Shown: positions 24,126-38,200, counted from the stretch's first letter. The stretch: DNA of 51,980 bases from Fragilariopsis cylindrus CCMP1102 (GCA_900095095.1 FMBT01000188.1:1-51980); one strand, 5' to 3'. Notes: generated by a model from the letters alone, not told the origin. A program made the numbers and translations.

Positions 24126-25117
24126 ATCCTTGTCTATTCCGGTAGCTCCTACACTAACTTACTGTATGTGAAGTTCTTTTTGAGAATTTCTGATACGTAA
24201 CGCATACCGTGCAATAGGTACACTGAACATGAAAGAAAATGGAACTGACAGGACGACGAATGGGGTCCAGCACGATTGATTGTCATAAATAGAAATTGAT
24301 TCTCGAAGTTCAAGGTAATTGTGATTGGTTGCGTGTGCGAATAGAACGAAGAAAGCACAGCTATCCAATGCCCAATCAAAATCACATGCGCTTTACGCGT
24401 GTGTTTTTTTTGAAGACCTCATGGTGATTGCGTGATGTGTGCCATTTTTACAAATTGTTTTTCTACGTACTGTACTACTGTATGTAGTTAATGATAACAC
24501 GTTATCTTTCAACAGCGATGAAAGATATAATATGTGTCTAGCTACCTAAGTTCACTAGACTGAAGACTCTTAATTATGTATGTATGTGAATAGTGTTTAT
24601 TAGAAGTGTGAGCTTAGCTGCTCATGATGTTGTGTACAAGTCCATGCATACTACTACTACTACTAGGTGTGCATTCATTAGTGATCGTGTATTACTCTAC
24701 ACTAGCTAGATATATTTAGATGAGGAATTGCTGGTTGCACTGTGTATCTTCTTCAGTTCTGTACTCACATGTCACATTTCTACTCTGATAAACACAACAT
24801 AAATATCAGTCTGTAGCGAACTAAATAAGACAAGTAGAAAATTTCAGGGTTAAAATGAAAATTAAAATGGATCCGATGAGTCGAGTGAGTCGATTATTTT
24901 CATTGCAAGGTTTTATTGAAGCAATATATTACGACCCATCCGACCAACGATGGGTTTATATTGAATGATGATGTTTTTTGAACAAACAAAAAATGAACAA
25001 CCGATGAAAACCAAATAATACTAATAATACAATAATAGTACATTGATTGATTAAAGCTGTTGGAATTCGGAAAGAAACAAGGAAAATTGATAGAGTTAAT
25101 TGCTCCTCCATTGAAAT
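24126..25117. other. Divergent promoter region, heme oxygenase / aminopeptidase
   Basis: Nearly 1 kb between divergent genes. It is AT-rich with short TACTACTAC and GTACTGTA words near 24465-24485 and 24648-24665. Open frames on the minus strand at 24149-24385 have no coding character. No RNA gene was recognised. Confidence 0.5.
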
Positions 25118-27850
25118 ATGAAGTACTCGTACATCCATCGATCCTTGCAGAAGAACGTCACTTATCTCATCCAACTGTTTCAAATAATAATGTTGCTAGT
25201 AGGAAATAATGAAGGTCTACGTCGTTGTCAAGCATTGTCTTCAATTTCAATGCCACCGTTGGCAACACCCACCGGAGATCATTTGCCATTAGCAAGAAAT
25301 GCAATGGACTATTTTGATCGATCGACAGATCCGTTCCATGCTGTCAAATCTTCTGTCGATATGGTACGTATGATTACAACAACAAATTAATTCTAGCTAA
25401 CTACAACAAATATTGACACCTACACTCTTATCTTATCATATCATATCTTTCCATTTAAAACCTATATATGCAGTTAAAAGAGGCAGGTTTTGAAGAGCTC
25501 GATGAAACAGACCCATCGATCACGGTTGTCATTGGTGGCAAGTACTACTATACACGTAATAAAAGTTCCATAGTTGCTTTTACTGTTGGTGAAGCTTATC
25601 GCCCCGGATATGGTGGATTCAAAATTATAGGAGCACATACAGATTCGCCCAATTTAAAAATCAAACCACGTTCAAAACGAAGTTTAAAGACTTCCAAATC
25701 AATTCAGGTTGGTGTGGAATGTTACGGTAAGAAGGATGAGATAATAATAAAACTATCATCAGTACTAAATAAAAGAAGGATAAAAAGAAAACTAGCTAAT
25801 CGCGTAGCTGCATGGAGTTCGTATTCTAAAGCCGTCTGTCCTTTATACATGTTGTTTGGGTAATCCTATATAGGTGGTGGTTTATGGCACACTTGGTTCG
25901 ACCGTGATCTTTCATTATCTGGAAGGGTATTTTGTCGCCGTAATCTTGATAATGATGACGATGGTGCAGAATTCATCGAACAACGTCTTATTAAGGTTCG
26001 TGAGCTGTGAGCTGTGAGCTATGATTACCGCTTATAGGACTATTTTGGTGGATTTTCACACACTTCATATTCTAATCTGCTCTTATACCTGTTTGCCTCA
26101 TACTTGCGATTTTATTCATCCTATATTTCGGTCTCAAAATACAATTTGTCGATAGATTGATCGACCAATATTGCGTGTAAGTTGTTGTTAGCTATTTTGG
26201 AATGTTGCCCAGGTGTGTGTGTGTTCACTGTACAGTGTATAGATGATTTTCCTACTTATATCTAACTAATGTAATTATTGTAGGTTCCTAATTTAGCTAT
26301 TCACTTGCAAACTGCTGAAGAACGAAAAGGTATGTTTCAAGTGTATGCGAATACCATCTTCGAGATAATACCCTGTTGCAACACGTACATTTTCTGATAT
26401 TTTTGTTCTTTTCAAAGCTTTTAAGGTCAACAACGAGGACCATTTAAGTCCCATATTAGCTATGGCTGCACAAAAGGCGCTCACTGGTGATAGCAATGAT
26501 GATACCAGCACCGAAGATAAGGAAAAAGATAACGAAGACGGTTGGACGGAATATCAAGAGGTAAGTAGTATATATATTCGAAGATTTTGGAAATCCTACA
26601 TTATTTATCGTAAGCGTAACTACTATTTTTTGCTCACTGAAACTCGTCCGCTTAATTAAAATAAAAATTAATATAAAACACGATAGCCCCTTCTGCTGAA
26701 GCTCTTGGCCAGCGAACTGGATATACCTATCGAATCAATAGTAGATTTTGAACTCAACTTGTATGATTGCCAGAAATCATCATTGGGGGGGATTTATAAT
26801 GAATTTGTCAATTCGGCTCGTCTTGACAATCTGGCCAGTTGCTACCTGGCGGTTCAAGCCCTTGTGGACTGTACAAAACAGGATGATTTTATTAAAAATG
26901 ATCAAGATATCAGTATGGTTGTTTTATACGATCATGAAGAGATCGGGAGCACTAGCGCGTGAGTCATATTTTTGTCGTGTGCTATGTTTTGGATTCTTTC
27001 TTTCTTCTCTGTTGCAGATAATTTCTAATAGAATGGTCTCTGTCCGCTTCATTCTGTTGCATTGTATTTTAATACGAATATTATATCTTTGGATTATTAA
27101 AGTGTTGGAGCCGCAAGTCCTATCTTGGGAGAGGCTGTGAAAAGAATTTCAGCAGTGTTGAATTCAAAGGAACAAAATGTTGCTCTTTATGACTTATACG
27201 AAGCCACTGTACGCAAATCATTTGCTTTGAGTTCTGATCAGGCTCATGCCTTGCATCCTAATTACGCTTCAAAGGTATGTATTATGGACTAGTTCATCTT
27301 CAAAGTTTATTTGACCTGGCGCGCGAGAGTTTGCAAATTGCTTACATTGCCATATTTCTTCGTTTTTCTTTCGCACTGATTTGAATCTAAGCACGAGAAA
27401 AATCACCAACCTCAGATGAATGCCGGGATGGTGATTAAACGAAATGCAAACCAAAAATATGCGACGTCAGGACCAACCGGAATCATAATGCGAGAGATTG
27501 CTCGACGTTCCAATCTACCGCCTTTGCAAGAATTTATGGTAAGACAAGATTGCGGGTGCGGGTCAACAATCGGTCCCTTAATTTCCTCAACTACGGGTAT
27601 TAGAGCGGTTGATGTGGGTTGTCCGCAATTGAGTATGCACAGTATAAGAGAAACTATGGGAGTCTGTGATTGTAAGTATAATTGTACTAAAGGAAAGACT
27701 CAGTTTGATTACGGATCTCTGTACTATGTTATCTCATCTCGCTTACTTCTCCTTTTTTATGATGTTATCAATATAGTAACCAATGGGTTGGAACTCTTTA
27801 AATCCTTCTTTATTCACTTTCGCTCCGTGGACGATTCCTTAGAACAGTAG
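25118..27850 (+). CDS. Aspartyl aminopeptidase, M18 family
   Basis: Zinc aminopeptidase that removes N-terminal Asp or Glu. Nine exons join in phase to 535 residues without frame breaks: 25118-25363, 25474-25726, 25874-25995, 26284-26329, 26418-26560, 26687-26958, 27103-27274, 27392-27671 and 27777-27850. Motifs: GAHTDSPNLKIKP (zinc His and Asp), YGGGLWHTWFDRDLSLSGR, FELNLYD, DHEEIGSTSA (catalytic Glu pair), MNAGMVIKRNANQKYAT, and CGSTIGP with SMHSIRE (last zinc His). The first 48 residues are hydrophobic and not conserved in cytosolic M18 enzymes, so a targeting signal is possible; a Met at about residue 45 (SMPPLATP) could be an alternative start. The 46-nt fourth exon is notably small. It converges with the kinase gene, the stops lying 148 nt apart. 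Confidence 0.93.
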
Positions 27851-27998
27851 CCTAGCTAGATCTTATTCACTTTTGAAATTGCGAGGAGAGAGAATAAACA
27901 CATTGCTTATTATATTACTATACTTCTGAATATTATTGTGTAATTTTCGTCACGTTTAGAGTCGCAACATGAATGTCCCAATATTGATTCCCTTCCCT

Positions 27999-30900
27999 TC
28001 AGTCTAAATCCAGCACGACTGGTCCAGGTTTCCAGGGTGCGCTGATACGCTTCATTCGTAGCTCTTGTATGTTGATGTCCGCAAACCAGGAGTGAGCTAA
28101 TATATCCTTTTCTCTGAAAGTACCGAGTCTTTTTGCAGGGTTTTTCTCGAGTAGTCGTTGAATGAGATCACCGAAATCGTCGCTGCAACTCGCACACGGA
28201 TACCAGCTCTCCGTGCAAATAGCTTCAAATAATGAAACTTGATCCAAGCCTTCGTAAAAGAAAGGATTTTCGCCCTGGACAACTTCGTAAAGCAAGACCC
28301 CGAACGACCAAAAATCGGCACTGCTGGTGTGTCCATCGTTTTTAATTATCTCAGGCGGCAAGTAATTAGGCGTCCCACACATTGTAAACGCTTGTTCATT
28401 CGCTTTCAAAAGCCTGGTGAATCCGAAATCAGTTATCAATGGCTGTCGCAAGGTATGTTATTAATTGCAAATTAAAATGATGGAACCCAACAATTGGTGG
28501 AGAGAATAAGAGATAAAAAAGAATCGCAGGAGAAAGTGGACGAATGAGTGACCGAACACCTGATAAGTTGTTTTTGGTCTCAGGAGAACCATGAGGAATA
28601 ACGTCACTTACATATCCATCACTTCCGATTAGGATGTTCTCCGGTTTTAAGTCCCTATAGATATATCCTCGAGCGTGCATAAAGGATAGGGTGTCAGCTA
28701 CGATAGAGCAGTAAAATTTTCCTTGTTCTTCTCCTAAACCACTATCCCATAGATTATTTGGGAGCTTATAATGAATTCGATCGAAAAGTTCGCCACCCGG
28801 AGCAAGACTCAGAAGCATAGTTATATTATCTTCTTCTTCGTATGTGTTAATTAGTTTGACAACGAATGGATGGTGCAGTTTTCGCATTAGAGAAATTTCT
28901 TTCCTTATTCTATCAGCAGCTTTTTCATCATTAGCATCGAAATATTGAATCTTCAATGCGTATGGTTTCGTCTTCGTCGACTTCGTGTTTGTCACCAGCC
29001 AAACAGTACCGAAGTTACCTTCGCCGAGAAGACGATGACGTTTTAAATCATCAAGCTGAATTTGCTTTCCTTTGTCAATATCTACACATTGCTTCCCAAA
29101 GACTGAGTCAAACTCCTGAAGAGTCAAGACACCACAAACTGATTCTTCAACAGAAATAGCATTATACTTTGGTTCCACTTGGGTTGGAACGTAATGTTGG
29201 GAGTCCGATAAGCTGACAACGAAGCATTCGTGACCGAAATAGCCTCCAGTGGTAACAATTTCTTCTTTTCCGTTCTTTTTGGTTATCTTAACTTTTCCTT
29301 TTCTCACTATATATAGTGATGGTGTCGTATTCTTAGTGCCAGTAAATATATCTTCTCCTGCAACAAATTGCTTATCTGAAATCTGCCGTGCAAGGGTATC
29401 CAATTGAGTAGCTGAAAGATCTGCCGCTTTCATTGTTGGAATATTACGAAGTATTTCCTTGGTATGGAATTTCACAATGAGACGGTTCATATCACCAAAT
29501 AACTTCTCGAAGTTTTGTCTATCGATAGTATATGCGACACCATCCGTGAGAGCGATTACCTTAGCTACAGCTGACGCCTGGGATAGATTATTTTCTCCGT
29601 AAGAAAACCCTGGGCCATTGATTGATCCATCAGCAAAAGAAGTCACCGAACCTTCCTGAATCAGGCAAAAAGGAGAATCCTTGAAAGAGGCAGACAGGTT
29701 GTCGTCAGCGTCAAAGGCATGTGCAGCCATTCCCGCACTTAATTGAATGAGGTCAATTTCTTCCGCGTATTTGAAAAATGGGATTTTGTTTAGAAGTTCC
29801 ATACGAGTGCTGATGGACCGGGAAATTTGTTGCCTTCGAATATGTACAAAATTTGATTGGTGTAATCGTAGTAGAGCCATTTGGTCATCCTCCGCTGTCA
29901 CTGTTGTCGAACGGTCGCAGGAATATACTAGGGACATTTGACCAAAGACGTCACCTGCTACACCACCCACGACTCTATCACCATCGACGTCAAAACCAAC
30001 TTCCCCATCTTGTATAATATAGAAGAAGCAGTCAGGATTACCCTGTTTAGCGATAATGTCTCCTTTTTGGTACTTTACTTTCTCGAATGCGTCAACCATA
30101 GGATCTAGCTGAGAAGGCGTCAAATCTGAGAAGGCAAAATTGTGTCTAAATGATCTTCTGATCAATTTCTTTTCTAAAGGAGTCTTTTCATAATATGGTG
30201 GGTTGAATTCAGTTCTTTCGTCCATCTTCGAATAAATACCAGCGAGCTTGGTTAGACAATCCCGATTCGAGCTCCTGACTGTCTTCGAAGCATGGGTCGT
30301 ACCTCCTCGCTTTGCTTTGTCAGTTCCGCTAGCACAAACCGTTGCAAATCCTTGATGGGGATCAACAGTAATGCTGTTATTTCGTAGTTTTGTTTTCGTT
30401 GACACGTGGGCGGGCGTATGTGACCGATTTGAGTTGAGGATGGAGGATTTAGTTGAATAACTGTCGCCGGATATGTCTATTGGAGTCGACGAAAGGCGTT
30501 TTTGAATATCTGAGGTCCCTTTACTATCACTGTTATACTGATGATCTCCTGGAAGAATTCCCTTTTCTCCTACAGGTGAATCGATTTTAGATGCAGACAG
30601 ATCAATGCTATCGATAGACGACGATCCGCGAAGTTGCCGCGATTTACTAAGATTCTTCTTTCTCTGTTTTTTAACCTTTTTCTTTATGATTGTCTTACTC
30701 AAATCACCAGATCTATCTTTCTCGGAGCGAGATGATTTCTTCGTTTTATCACCACGGTCCTTGATAATTTTTTTTACTTTCAATTTTTTTGAGGATGATT
30801 TTATGTGACCACTTGATTGGGATGCTTGAAAGATGTCGTCAACGTTCAAACTTATGGCGCTTTCTTCCAGCGAATCACCAGCTTGCTCCTCCTTTTTCTC

Positions 30901-32442
30901 GTCTGGGGAAGATATTTCATTCTGGTGCAATACGGTGAAAGATGTGTTGCTATCTCTTGTTGATTTTTTCGTACTGCCATCACGATCCTTTATTTTCTTC
31001 TTTTTTATGTTCTTGGTCAATTTCGCAGGTTGAAATATTTCTTCAACATCCAAACTAATAACACTGCCAGCTAAAGACTCATTAGGGTCTATATCGTGCT
31101 GTACGGTAGAATTAGAAATTTCTAGACCCCTTTTGCCGGTCTTGTCCTTGTCGTTGTCTTTTTTCTTTTTTTTCTTTTTCACGACTGGTTTAGTGGACCC
31201 GATTGAACGAATATTATTGGATGCGTCTTCGGAAGGTAAATTTTTATCTTTCTTGCTTTTGAAAGTTTTTCTACTGGTAGATCCCGTAATCTTAGTAGGC
31301 TTTTTCTTCTTTCCACGCTGTGCTACCATAATTCGGCCCTGTCCTTTTTCGTTCTTTGGAGAGGCTTCTACGGATGTAACAGATTCCTCTTCAGCCTCAA
31401 TTCGTTTCCGTTCTACTTCAGTCTTAGCCTCTACCTCTGTATCTGCCTCAAATCGTCTCCTTTCATCTTCAGCAAATCTCTTTGATTCTGCTTCGACCTC
31501 TTCCAACATTTCCAGTCTCTCATTCTTTTCGATTTCAAGTCGTTCCTCTCCAGCGTGTTCGTTTTCAATATCTTCTTCGACAGTCCATCTTTCTTCAGTA
31601 TCTATTCGTATTCTTCCAACGTGTACAACCTCCTCATTTTCGAGCCTTTCCTTTTTGAATCTCTCACATTCTGTCCTTTTAAGATCTTCCCCTCTATCGT
31701 ATCTTGCTTTCTTATCCCGTTCTCTTTCAATCTTAAGTCGATCACGGTCTCTCTCCTTCTCTTCGTCAAGAGAGCATATATGATTTCTTACAGATTCTGG
31801 AGTATCCTGGTTCAATTCTATGGTTGGTAACGTCATCGATGAGGTGGACGTAGTGAAAGGTGATTCAAATGAACATCCTGCTAATAGTAAACTTCCCGAT
31901 AATGACAAGGGTAATGAATTCGACTGCGATATAACATCATGTTTATCAGAAAAAGTTATTGTCGGAGATAAAGTTTGCGACGACGAATCTTCGTTATATG
32001 TGTCATCATTTTGTGATGATCTTTGCAGTTCGGAGACCGAGCGCTTCTCGTTCTCTTTTCCTTCGATTTCTTTTACTGTTACTTCTGCAGATACGTGATG
32101 TTTGCTTTGTGAAGTCGTATCGGACGAGACGAGGTCTCCGATCGTATTGGCATCCTCCTCCTCATTGAATTGATTTGGTTCAATGGCACTTCCCTTTTCT
32201 TCTTGAGCTTGAGCTTGATCAGATGATGCGGACTTTTCTTCATTATTGGGGTTTTCTTTGGGTAGCAACCAACGAGTTTCTGAATACATCGTTCCGTTCT
32301 TTAAGTAAATTTCTATTTTTTCTTTAGTTTTACCGTTGGGTTTTTCTTCTTGTTGTTCCTTTACTTTTTTGACAATACCAAAACCTCTATAATCTGTTCC
32401 TACCAGAGGGTGGTCTTTGTTAATTGTCATCATTGTCGTCAT
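27999..32442 (-). CDS. AGC-type protein kinase with three cyclic-nucleotide-binding domains (PKG-like)
   Basis: Two exons (32442-28612, 28442-27999) join in phase to 1424 residues, intact. Residues 1-760 are charged: a Ser/Glu part, an Arg/Glu helix likely to coil (about 225-350) and Lys-rich segments. Three CNB folds follow (about 765-885, 885-1010, 1010-1129). The kinase starts near 1130 with LLGEGNFGTVWLV, then YALKI (Lys), YRDLKPENIL (catalytic Asp), DFGFTRLL, CGTPNYLPPEII (P+1 loop) and an AGC-like tail. The architecture matches protist cGMP-dependent kinases. The phosphate-binding cassettes are not canonical: the first reads FGQMSLVYSCDRSTTV with Gln where Glu is usual, and the second and third lack the Arg. 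Binding of cGMP therefore cannot be assumed. Confidence 0.88.
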
Positions 32443-33977
32443 TGCTTTGCTTTGATGATAAATCTACCTAAATGATTACGTCACTACTAGTCAGTCGCTA
32501 TAGATATTCCTTGGAACGACAAATATAAATAGCACGCCGTTCGGACTTTTAATCGTAGCACTCTGTTTCCCATGCACGTATTGCGATCAGTGGAAAGAAG
32601 TGAGGCATACGTTCATCTCAGTTGAGTGATCGGTGCACTGGCTTTCGGTTTGATGATGTGTGTGTTTCGATTTTCGATCCTACTTTTTTGACCTTGATGT
32701 GTGAAAGAAGTCACAGAAAAAGAAATTATAAAATGAACGAAACCGCGTACAATGTCAATTGACAATGTCAATTGACAAGAAGCCATATATTTTTCAATCG
32801 AGTCATGCATCATGGTTATTTTGGATCTGGAGAGCTTACAAAAAGAAAGAAAATCAATTACTGTAGACAATTAGACTCAAGAACCTTACATAGACACAAA
32901 AGTATTGGTAGATCTCATCTCTGGAGTTGTGATACCAGGGCATCCACCAACGGCTTAAGGAATTTGACATCAAGAGCTGCTAACTTAGTGAAGATGATGT
33001 TGGTGGCATAGTACAAATAAAGCACACAGAGAACAGGTGGCATTGTATAGACAAAGTTTGGTGGTAGAGTCAAATTCCAGTACATCAAGAGAGGAGACAC
33101 ACACAACAGATAAAATAACAGTACAGTGTTGTCTCTTAGTACTACATTAATAAATAATAAAGTTGGTAGTATGGTTGTTTCATATGGTGTTAGAAGGAAG
33201 GAATGTCATTCATTTTTTGTTGATGTCAATCAATGTGCATGTTTGATGATGTGTATCTTTATGGGATCTTACACAACACGATGTATGTAAAGTTAAGACA
33301 CTATAGACTGAAAGTGAAATTACAGACCCAAAAATGTAACCTCCAGTACATTAGTGCGTAACATAACTTAAAGTACTGTAAAATTGGTCATATCTCAAAA
33401 ATAAAAACACACATGACATGCTGTCCTGTGCCGCAGCAAAAAGCAGTGGTTATGATATGATAGTGATAAATCAATATTCATTATCTACTTTGAATTAGTG
33501 TTGATTTTACAAAAAATTCCCTGCCATTTAAAAAAAGTAGTAGACAAATTTGTAAGTGAATTGGTGATTTTACCCCTAACTCTAATCTTCACGACTCAAC
33601 GTTTTACGTGCTGTACAAACACATCTCAGTAGGGCCTAGGACCTACATACAAAAGCAAAGAGGTCATTCCCTTTTTCAATTAATCTGCTGCGGTATTACT
33701 GAGTACTATTCGAAAGACCACAACATCACCACTTACTTTAGGTGTATACTACCGGTACTATCATCATTGTCTGTGGTCACATCAATCCTCTCTCGTTTCT
33801 TTCCAGTGCCGTTGTCGACAGTTACTCATAGTCTTAATCGTTTTTTTTCAGTGCCGTTGTCGACAGTTACTCATAGTCTTAATCGTCGGTTTTTCAGTTC
33901 GGTGTTGCCCATTTAAAATTATAAAAAAAAGCAAAGCAAAGCAAAGCAACCAAAATAATCCACAGCAATTAATTAAT
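32443..33977. other. Divergent region, kinase / PRA1
   Basis: About 1.5 kb with no supported gene. It holds a 13-bp direct duplication (AATGTCAATTGAC twice, 32751-32776), a 45-bp tandem repeat (33804-33885) and a (GCAAA)n run at about 33931-33950 near the PRA1 start. Open frames here, such as 33608-33916, largely translate the repeats. Confidence 0.5.
33804..33885. repeat. Tandem repeat, 45-bp period, upstream of PRA1
   Basis: Two identical 37-nt cores (33804-33840 and 33849-33885), each containing GCCGTTGTCGACAGTTAC, are separated by a T-rich spacer. A partial third start follows (TTTTTCAGTTCGG). The array ends about 93 nt before the PRA1 ATG. Confidence 0.85.
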
Positions 33978-35054
33978 ATGGCATCAAATACAGGTCCGAG
34001 CGGTTCTGCATCCACACTGGGCTCATTGGTGGGCGTTGTAAATTCAGCGTAAGTGCATTATGATACGATAATGATAAAACCGTACAAATAATTTTTTTGG
34101 ACCTTTAGAACCATATATGAGAAACTAATACTTTCGTTACCTTTTTTTTGGATTTTATTATTATTGATATACGTATACTTTTTAATTGATCCGCCGATAT
34201 ACGATGACGAAACAAACAAATAATGTCATAATATAATATAATATAATAAATAAATTAGGAAGGAAAAATGGGATTCCTCTGGAGCAAATGATGCCGTTTC
34301 AAAATTTTCTGCCTCTATCCCAGACTCGACAAAGAATTATATTTCTGAAACGACTGGTCAATTATTTAGCCGTGAACGATTAAGAACTGTCTCCGTATGC
34401 TTTGGAATTGGAGAAGAACGAGCCTTCTACGTGGAAAAGAATCCTTCTTTATTAATTGCACGGATCAAACATAATATCCAATTCTTTTATCTGAATTATC
34501 TTTATTATCGGCACTATTCTTTGTCTTGACCTTGTTTGTTACTCCTTCTGCAATCATCGGGATCGCCTTATTGGGAGCTGCTTGGGCATACATTATTAGA
34601 GCTACACAAAATGGGTCTTTGAAGATTGGCAGTGAGTAGTAAATACACTGGAAATTTTGTTCTTCCTTTCGTTTTATTTTTTTATATTTTTTTTCTCATC
34701 CATTACATTTTTTATATTTTCAATCATTCATACTTCCCTCATGGGAATTTCATCGGTGATATTCTATCACACACACACACACACACGAACGTATTAAAAA
34801 ATCTTTTAGCTTTTGCTGTTAGTCAATCACAAGCCACTATCGTCATGGGTGTTATCAGTTCATTCGTTATGATTTGGATCTTGAGTGGTGTATTTTGGTG
34901 GGCTTTATTCTCGTCGGGATTCTTGACTATCACGCATGCGACTTTTAGAGATGCGTCAATGCATCAAGATGGCGATGATCAAGTTGCAATGGTGGGAGAA
35001 GTGGAACCCGCGGGAGGTGAACAGGTCGCCTTCTTGGGAGATCCACATGTGTAG
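33978..35054 (+). CDS. PRA1 family (prenylated Rab acceptor) protein
   Basis: Small ER/Golgi membrane protein that binds prenylated Rab GTPases and helps place them on membranes. Exons 33978-34048, 34259-34631 and 34810-35054 give 229 residues. Family features: EERAFYVEKNPSLLIARIKHN followed by FFYLNYL, the first hydrophobic pair (LSALFFVLTLF and SAIIGIALLGAAWAYII), VSQSQATIVMGVISSF with the second hydrophobic pair, and THATFRD. The C-terminus is acidic. One frame break near 34503 fits one missing base in a T-rich stretch. It converges with the copper ATPase gene, the stops being 229 nt apart. Confidence 0.85.
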
Positions 35055-35283
35055 TCTTTTTATTTTCTACTTATCTACTACATTAACAATAATTGTTATT
35101 TTATTTTATTTTTATCTTCATACTATGGCTAGCTAGACGAATTTCTATTTATAAGATAATGCCTATCTACTAGGAAAAATGTTTACATAAGATAGAAAAA
35201 CAAGGATACTACAAGAAACTACTTAGTCACTTCCTTCGTATACTTAGTCGGCTAACATCTTACTCTTCCATTCACTCTTCCAT

Positions 35284-38200
35284 TCACTTAAGTAGCGCGT
35301 GTAACTCAGGATTATCATCGATTTTGTTTCGACCATTACTACTTGTCGCTTGTTGTGAAATTTGTTGCGATGACATTACCTTAGGTGGACGGTATAAGTG
35401 CAATGCTAACGAACTTGCTACAACACTAAGGGATGAGAGAGCCATAGCCAAAGCAGCCACTGTAGGAGGAAGTCTTGTGTGGAAAACCGGGTAAAAAACT
35501 CCAGCGGCCAAAGGAATACTCAAGCAGTTGTACAGTAGAGACCAAATGAAGTTGAGCTGTTAGAAGTCACAAAGAGTACGGGGGGGGGGGAACACCATAA
35601 CATGATGTAAGAATGGTAAGTATTGCGAAAATCACAAAATATGCGAACAGTAAAGAAAGACTCAACAACATTACAATTCTGGTTTCTTTTAATCTTGAGA
35701 GAGAAAAAAAATATACCATTATATCCATTGATATGATGTCGTACTAACCTGGATACGCCGGAAAATTACTCGACTAACATCGAGCGCGGTGCAGACATCG
35801 GTTACATTTCCTCGGACCAAAATCATATCAGAGGCTTCTGCTGCTATTTCTGCACCTTTTCCTATACTCAAACCAACATCAGCTTGCACCAATGCAGGAG
35901 AGTCATTTACACCATCGCCAACCATTGCAACTACACAGCCTTGGGCTTGGAGTTCTTGAACCTTTTCAACTTTAGCAACGGGAAGAGCTTCTGCTATTAC
36001 ACGATTTTCTGGTAGCTGTAGTTGTTTAGCGATCGCACGAGCCGTTCGACGATTATCTCCTGTGACCATCCATACATCTAGTCCCATTTTTTCTTTCATG
36101 TAGATGACGGAGGAGGATGCGTCTGCTTTTAATTCATCTGCAACCCCCATTACTACAACGACCGTGCCATTGACTGCCGCCACGATAGCGGTTTTACCTT
36201 GTCGTTCCAATCGCTGCATGTTTTCTTCCACTTGCTTACTGATTTCAAACCCCGAACCTGACAAAAAGATCGATTTCCAACTGAAACATCAATCTCTCCT
36301 AGGATCGTACCTGATGCACCGCGCCCAGTCATTGCCACAAAATTGGAGGGCTGAGCAAAATCGAGCTTTTCCGCAATGTCTTGCTCTTCCGATGATACGT
36401 TTCAATACCCTCCAGCAATCTTTCTTCTGTATACCTTACAATGGCTGATGCTAATAAGTGCTCACTATTCCGTTCCAAGGATCCCAATAGCCACAAAATG
36501 CATTCTTCCATATTTTTTGTTGGCAGCGAATCAACCTTGTTTAATGTGCATCGTCCCAAAATATACTGTCCGTGACAACCAAAGTAAAGTCAGTTACTGC
36601 CGGTTTTCCTTTTGTAAGTGTGCCCGTCTTGTCTGTTGAGTTAATTGGTGTGTGCGAAAAGAGAAAAACGATCCTTACGGTGAGCGAAAATCGAATAATC
36701 GAAATGGAATATAGAAATAATTGCACACTTCCCTCTTAACATTTACGTTGGTAATAAACAACTACTAACACAGAAACCCGCAAAATGCAGTGATTCTGTT
36801 CGACGGTATACACACAATGCACAATAATAAGATACACGTACCGAATACGACTGAGTCTACCTTCGATGCCAACTCTAGGTTTCTCCACCCTTCATGAGAA
36901 CACCATATTTTGCTCCAATGCCTGTGCCAACCATGACAGCCGTCGGAGTGGCCAATCCCAAGGCACATGGGCATGATATTACTAAACACGAGATACCAAA
37001 TAGCAGCGAAAATGTAGAAGGAGATTCTCCCTTTGGCAGGAGACTGATAGGAACAGCCCCTGTTTGGATTAGTGCATACCATACCATAAATGTTACAACC
37101 GATAAAATAACAACAGTCGGAACGAAAACTCCCGAGATTTTATCAGCCAATTCTTGAATGGGAACCTGCGTATAGGGACAGAAAAGAATGAGAGAACTGG
37201 ATAGCAGACCAAAAGCAAAAACGGCATATAAATAGGCCAATAAAAGACAGAAGACAAAGTTCAGAAAGGACAAACCCACCTGTCTACTCTGTGCATCTTG
37301 TACTAACTGCAAGATTTGACTCAATGCCGTGTTTTCTCCAACACCAGTAACTTCAACAAAACTTGCTCCAGCATCCTGCCCAGCTTCGGCACAAATTGTC
37401 CCACCAAGAACAACTGCTCCAGAAGTTTTCAATACAGGAATGGATTCACCAGTAATCATGGATTCGTCTACAGTCATTTCACCAAATCGAATAATCCCAT
37501 CGGCCGGAATACTAGATCCCTTCAAAATTTTAACAAAATCACCCGCTTGAATGGTTGTAATCGGGAGGCTTTCTTCTGTATATGGATCATTGAGTGGATT
37601 CCATTTTTTGTTTTTGTTCTTGTTGCTACTGGTAGTAGATGGGTAAACCTTGATCGCTGTCTTAGGTTGAAGTTTCAACAAATGTGTCAATGCTTGACTG
37701 GTCCGTCGAACCGCTAGGGTTTGCATCCATTTTCCCAACAAGACGAAACAAATCAAGACCGCAGAGGTTTCGAAAAAATGATATTCTATGCCACCCATCA
37801 CTGTTGCCCATAAGGCGTACCCATAACTTGCTGTCGTACCAACACACACCAACACGTCCATTCCCATTAGTCCCTGCCGTAATCCATAATAACTCGATCT
37901 GTAGAACGGATAACCACAACCGAATTGAATTGGCGTACATAATGCAAACAAAATTAATGCTTCTAAAACAAACTCGTGATTTCCTACACCATTCATTGTG
38001 ATTACGATAGGTTGTTGTAGCCATTGGACGATTTTTAAGGATGGAAAATGGGGGAGTACCATAGTCAAAATCAATATGGGTACGGTCCCTAACAGTGACC
38101 AAATAAAGGCTCGTTTCCGATTGGTTACTTCCTCCCCCTGCTGTTCAAGCATTCTATCGATTCGATTAGGTGAATCCATCATGACTCCTCCGTTTAATGG

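Noticed and set aside
26840..26865. GGTTCAAGCCC resembling a tRNA T-loop
   Set aside because: It lies inside exon 6 of the aminopeptidase and no cloverleaf surrounds it.
31133..31783. 216-codon plus-strand frame rich in Ser and Phe
   Set aside because: It is the complement of the Lys/Glu-rich region of the kinase exon; codon bias of that region keeps the antisense open.
33608..33916. 102-codon frame with repeated PLSTVTHSLNR
   Set aside because: The repetition simply translates the 45-bp tandem repeat, it starts without an ATG, and no family match is apparent.
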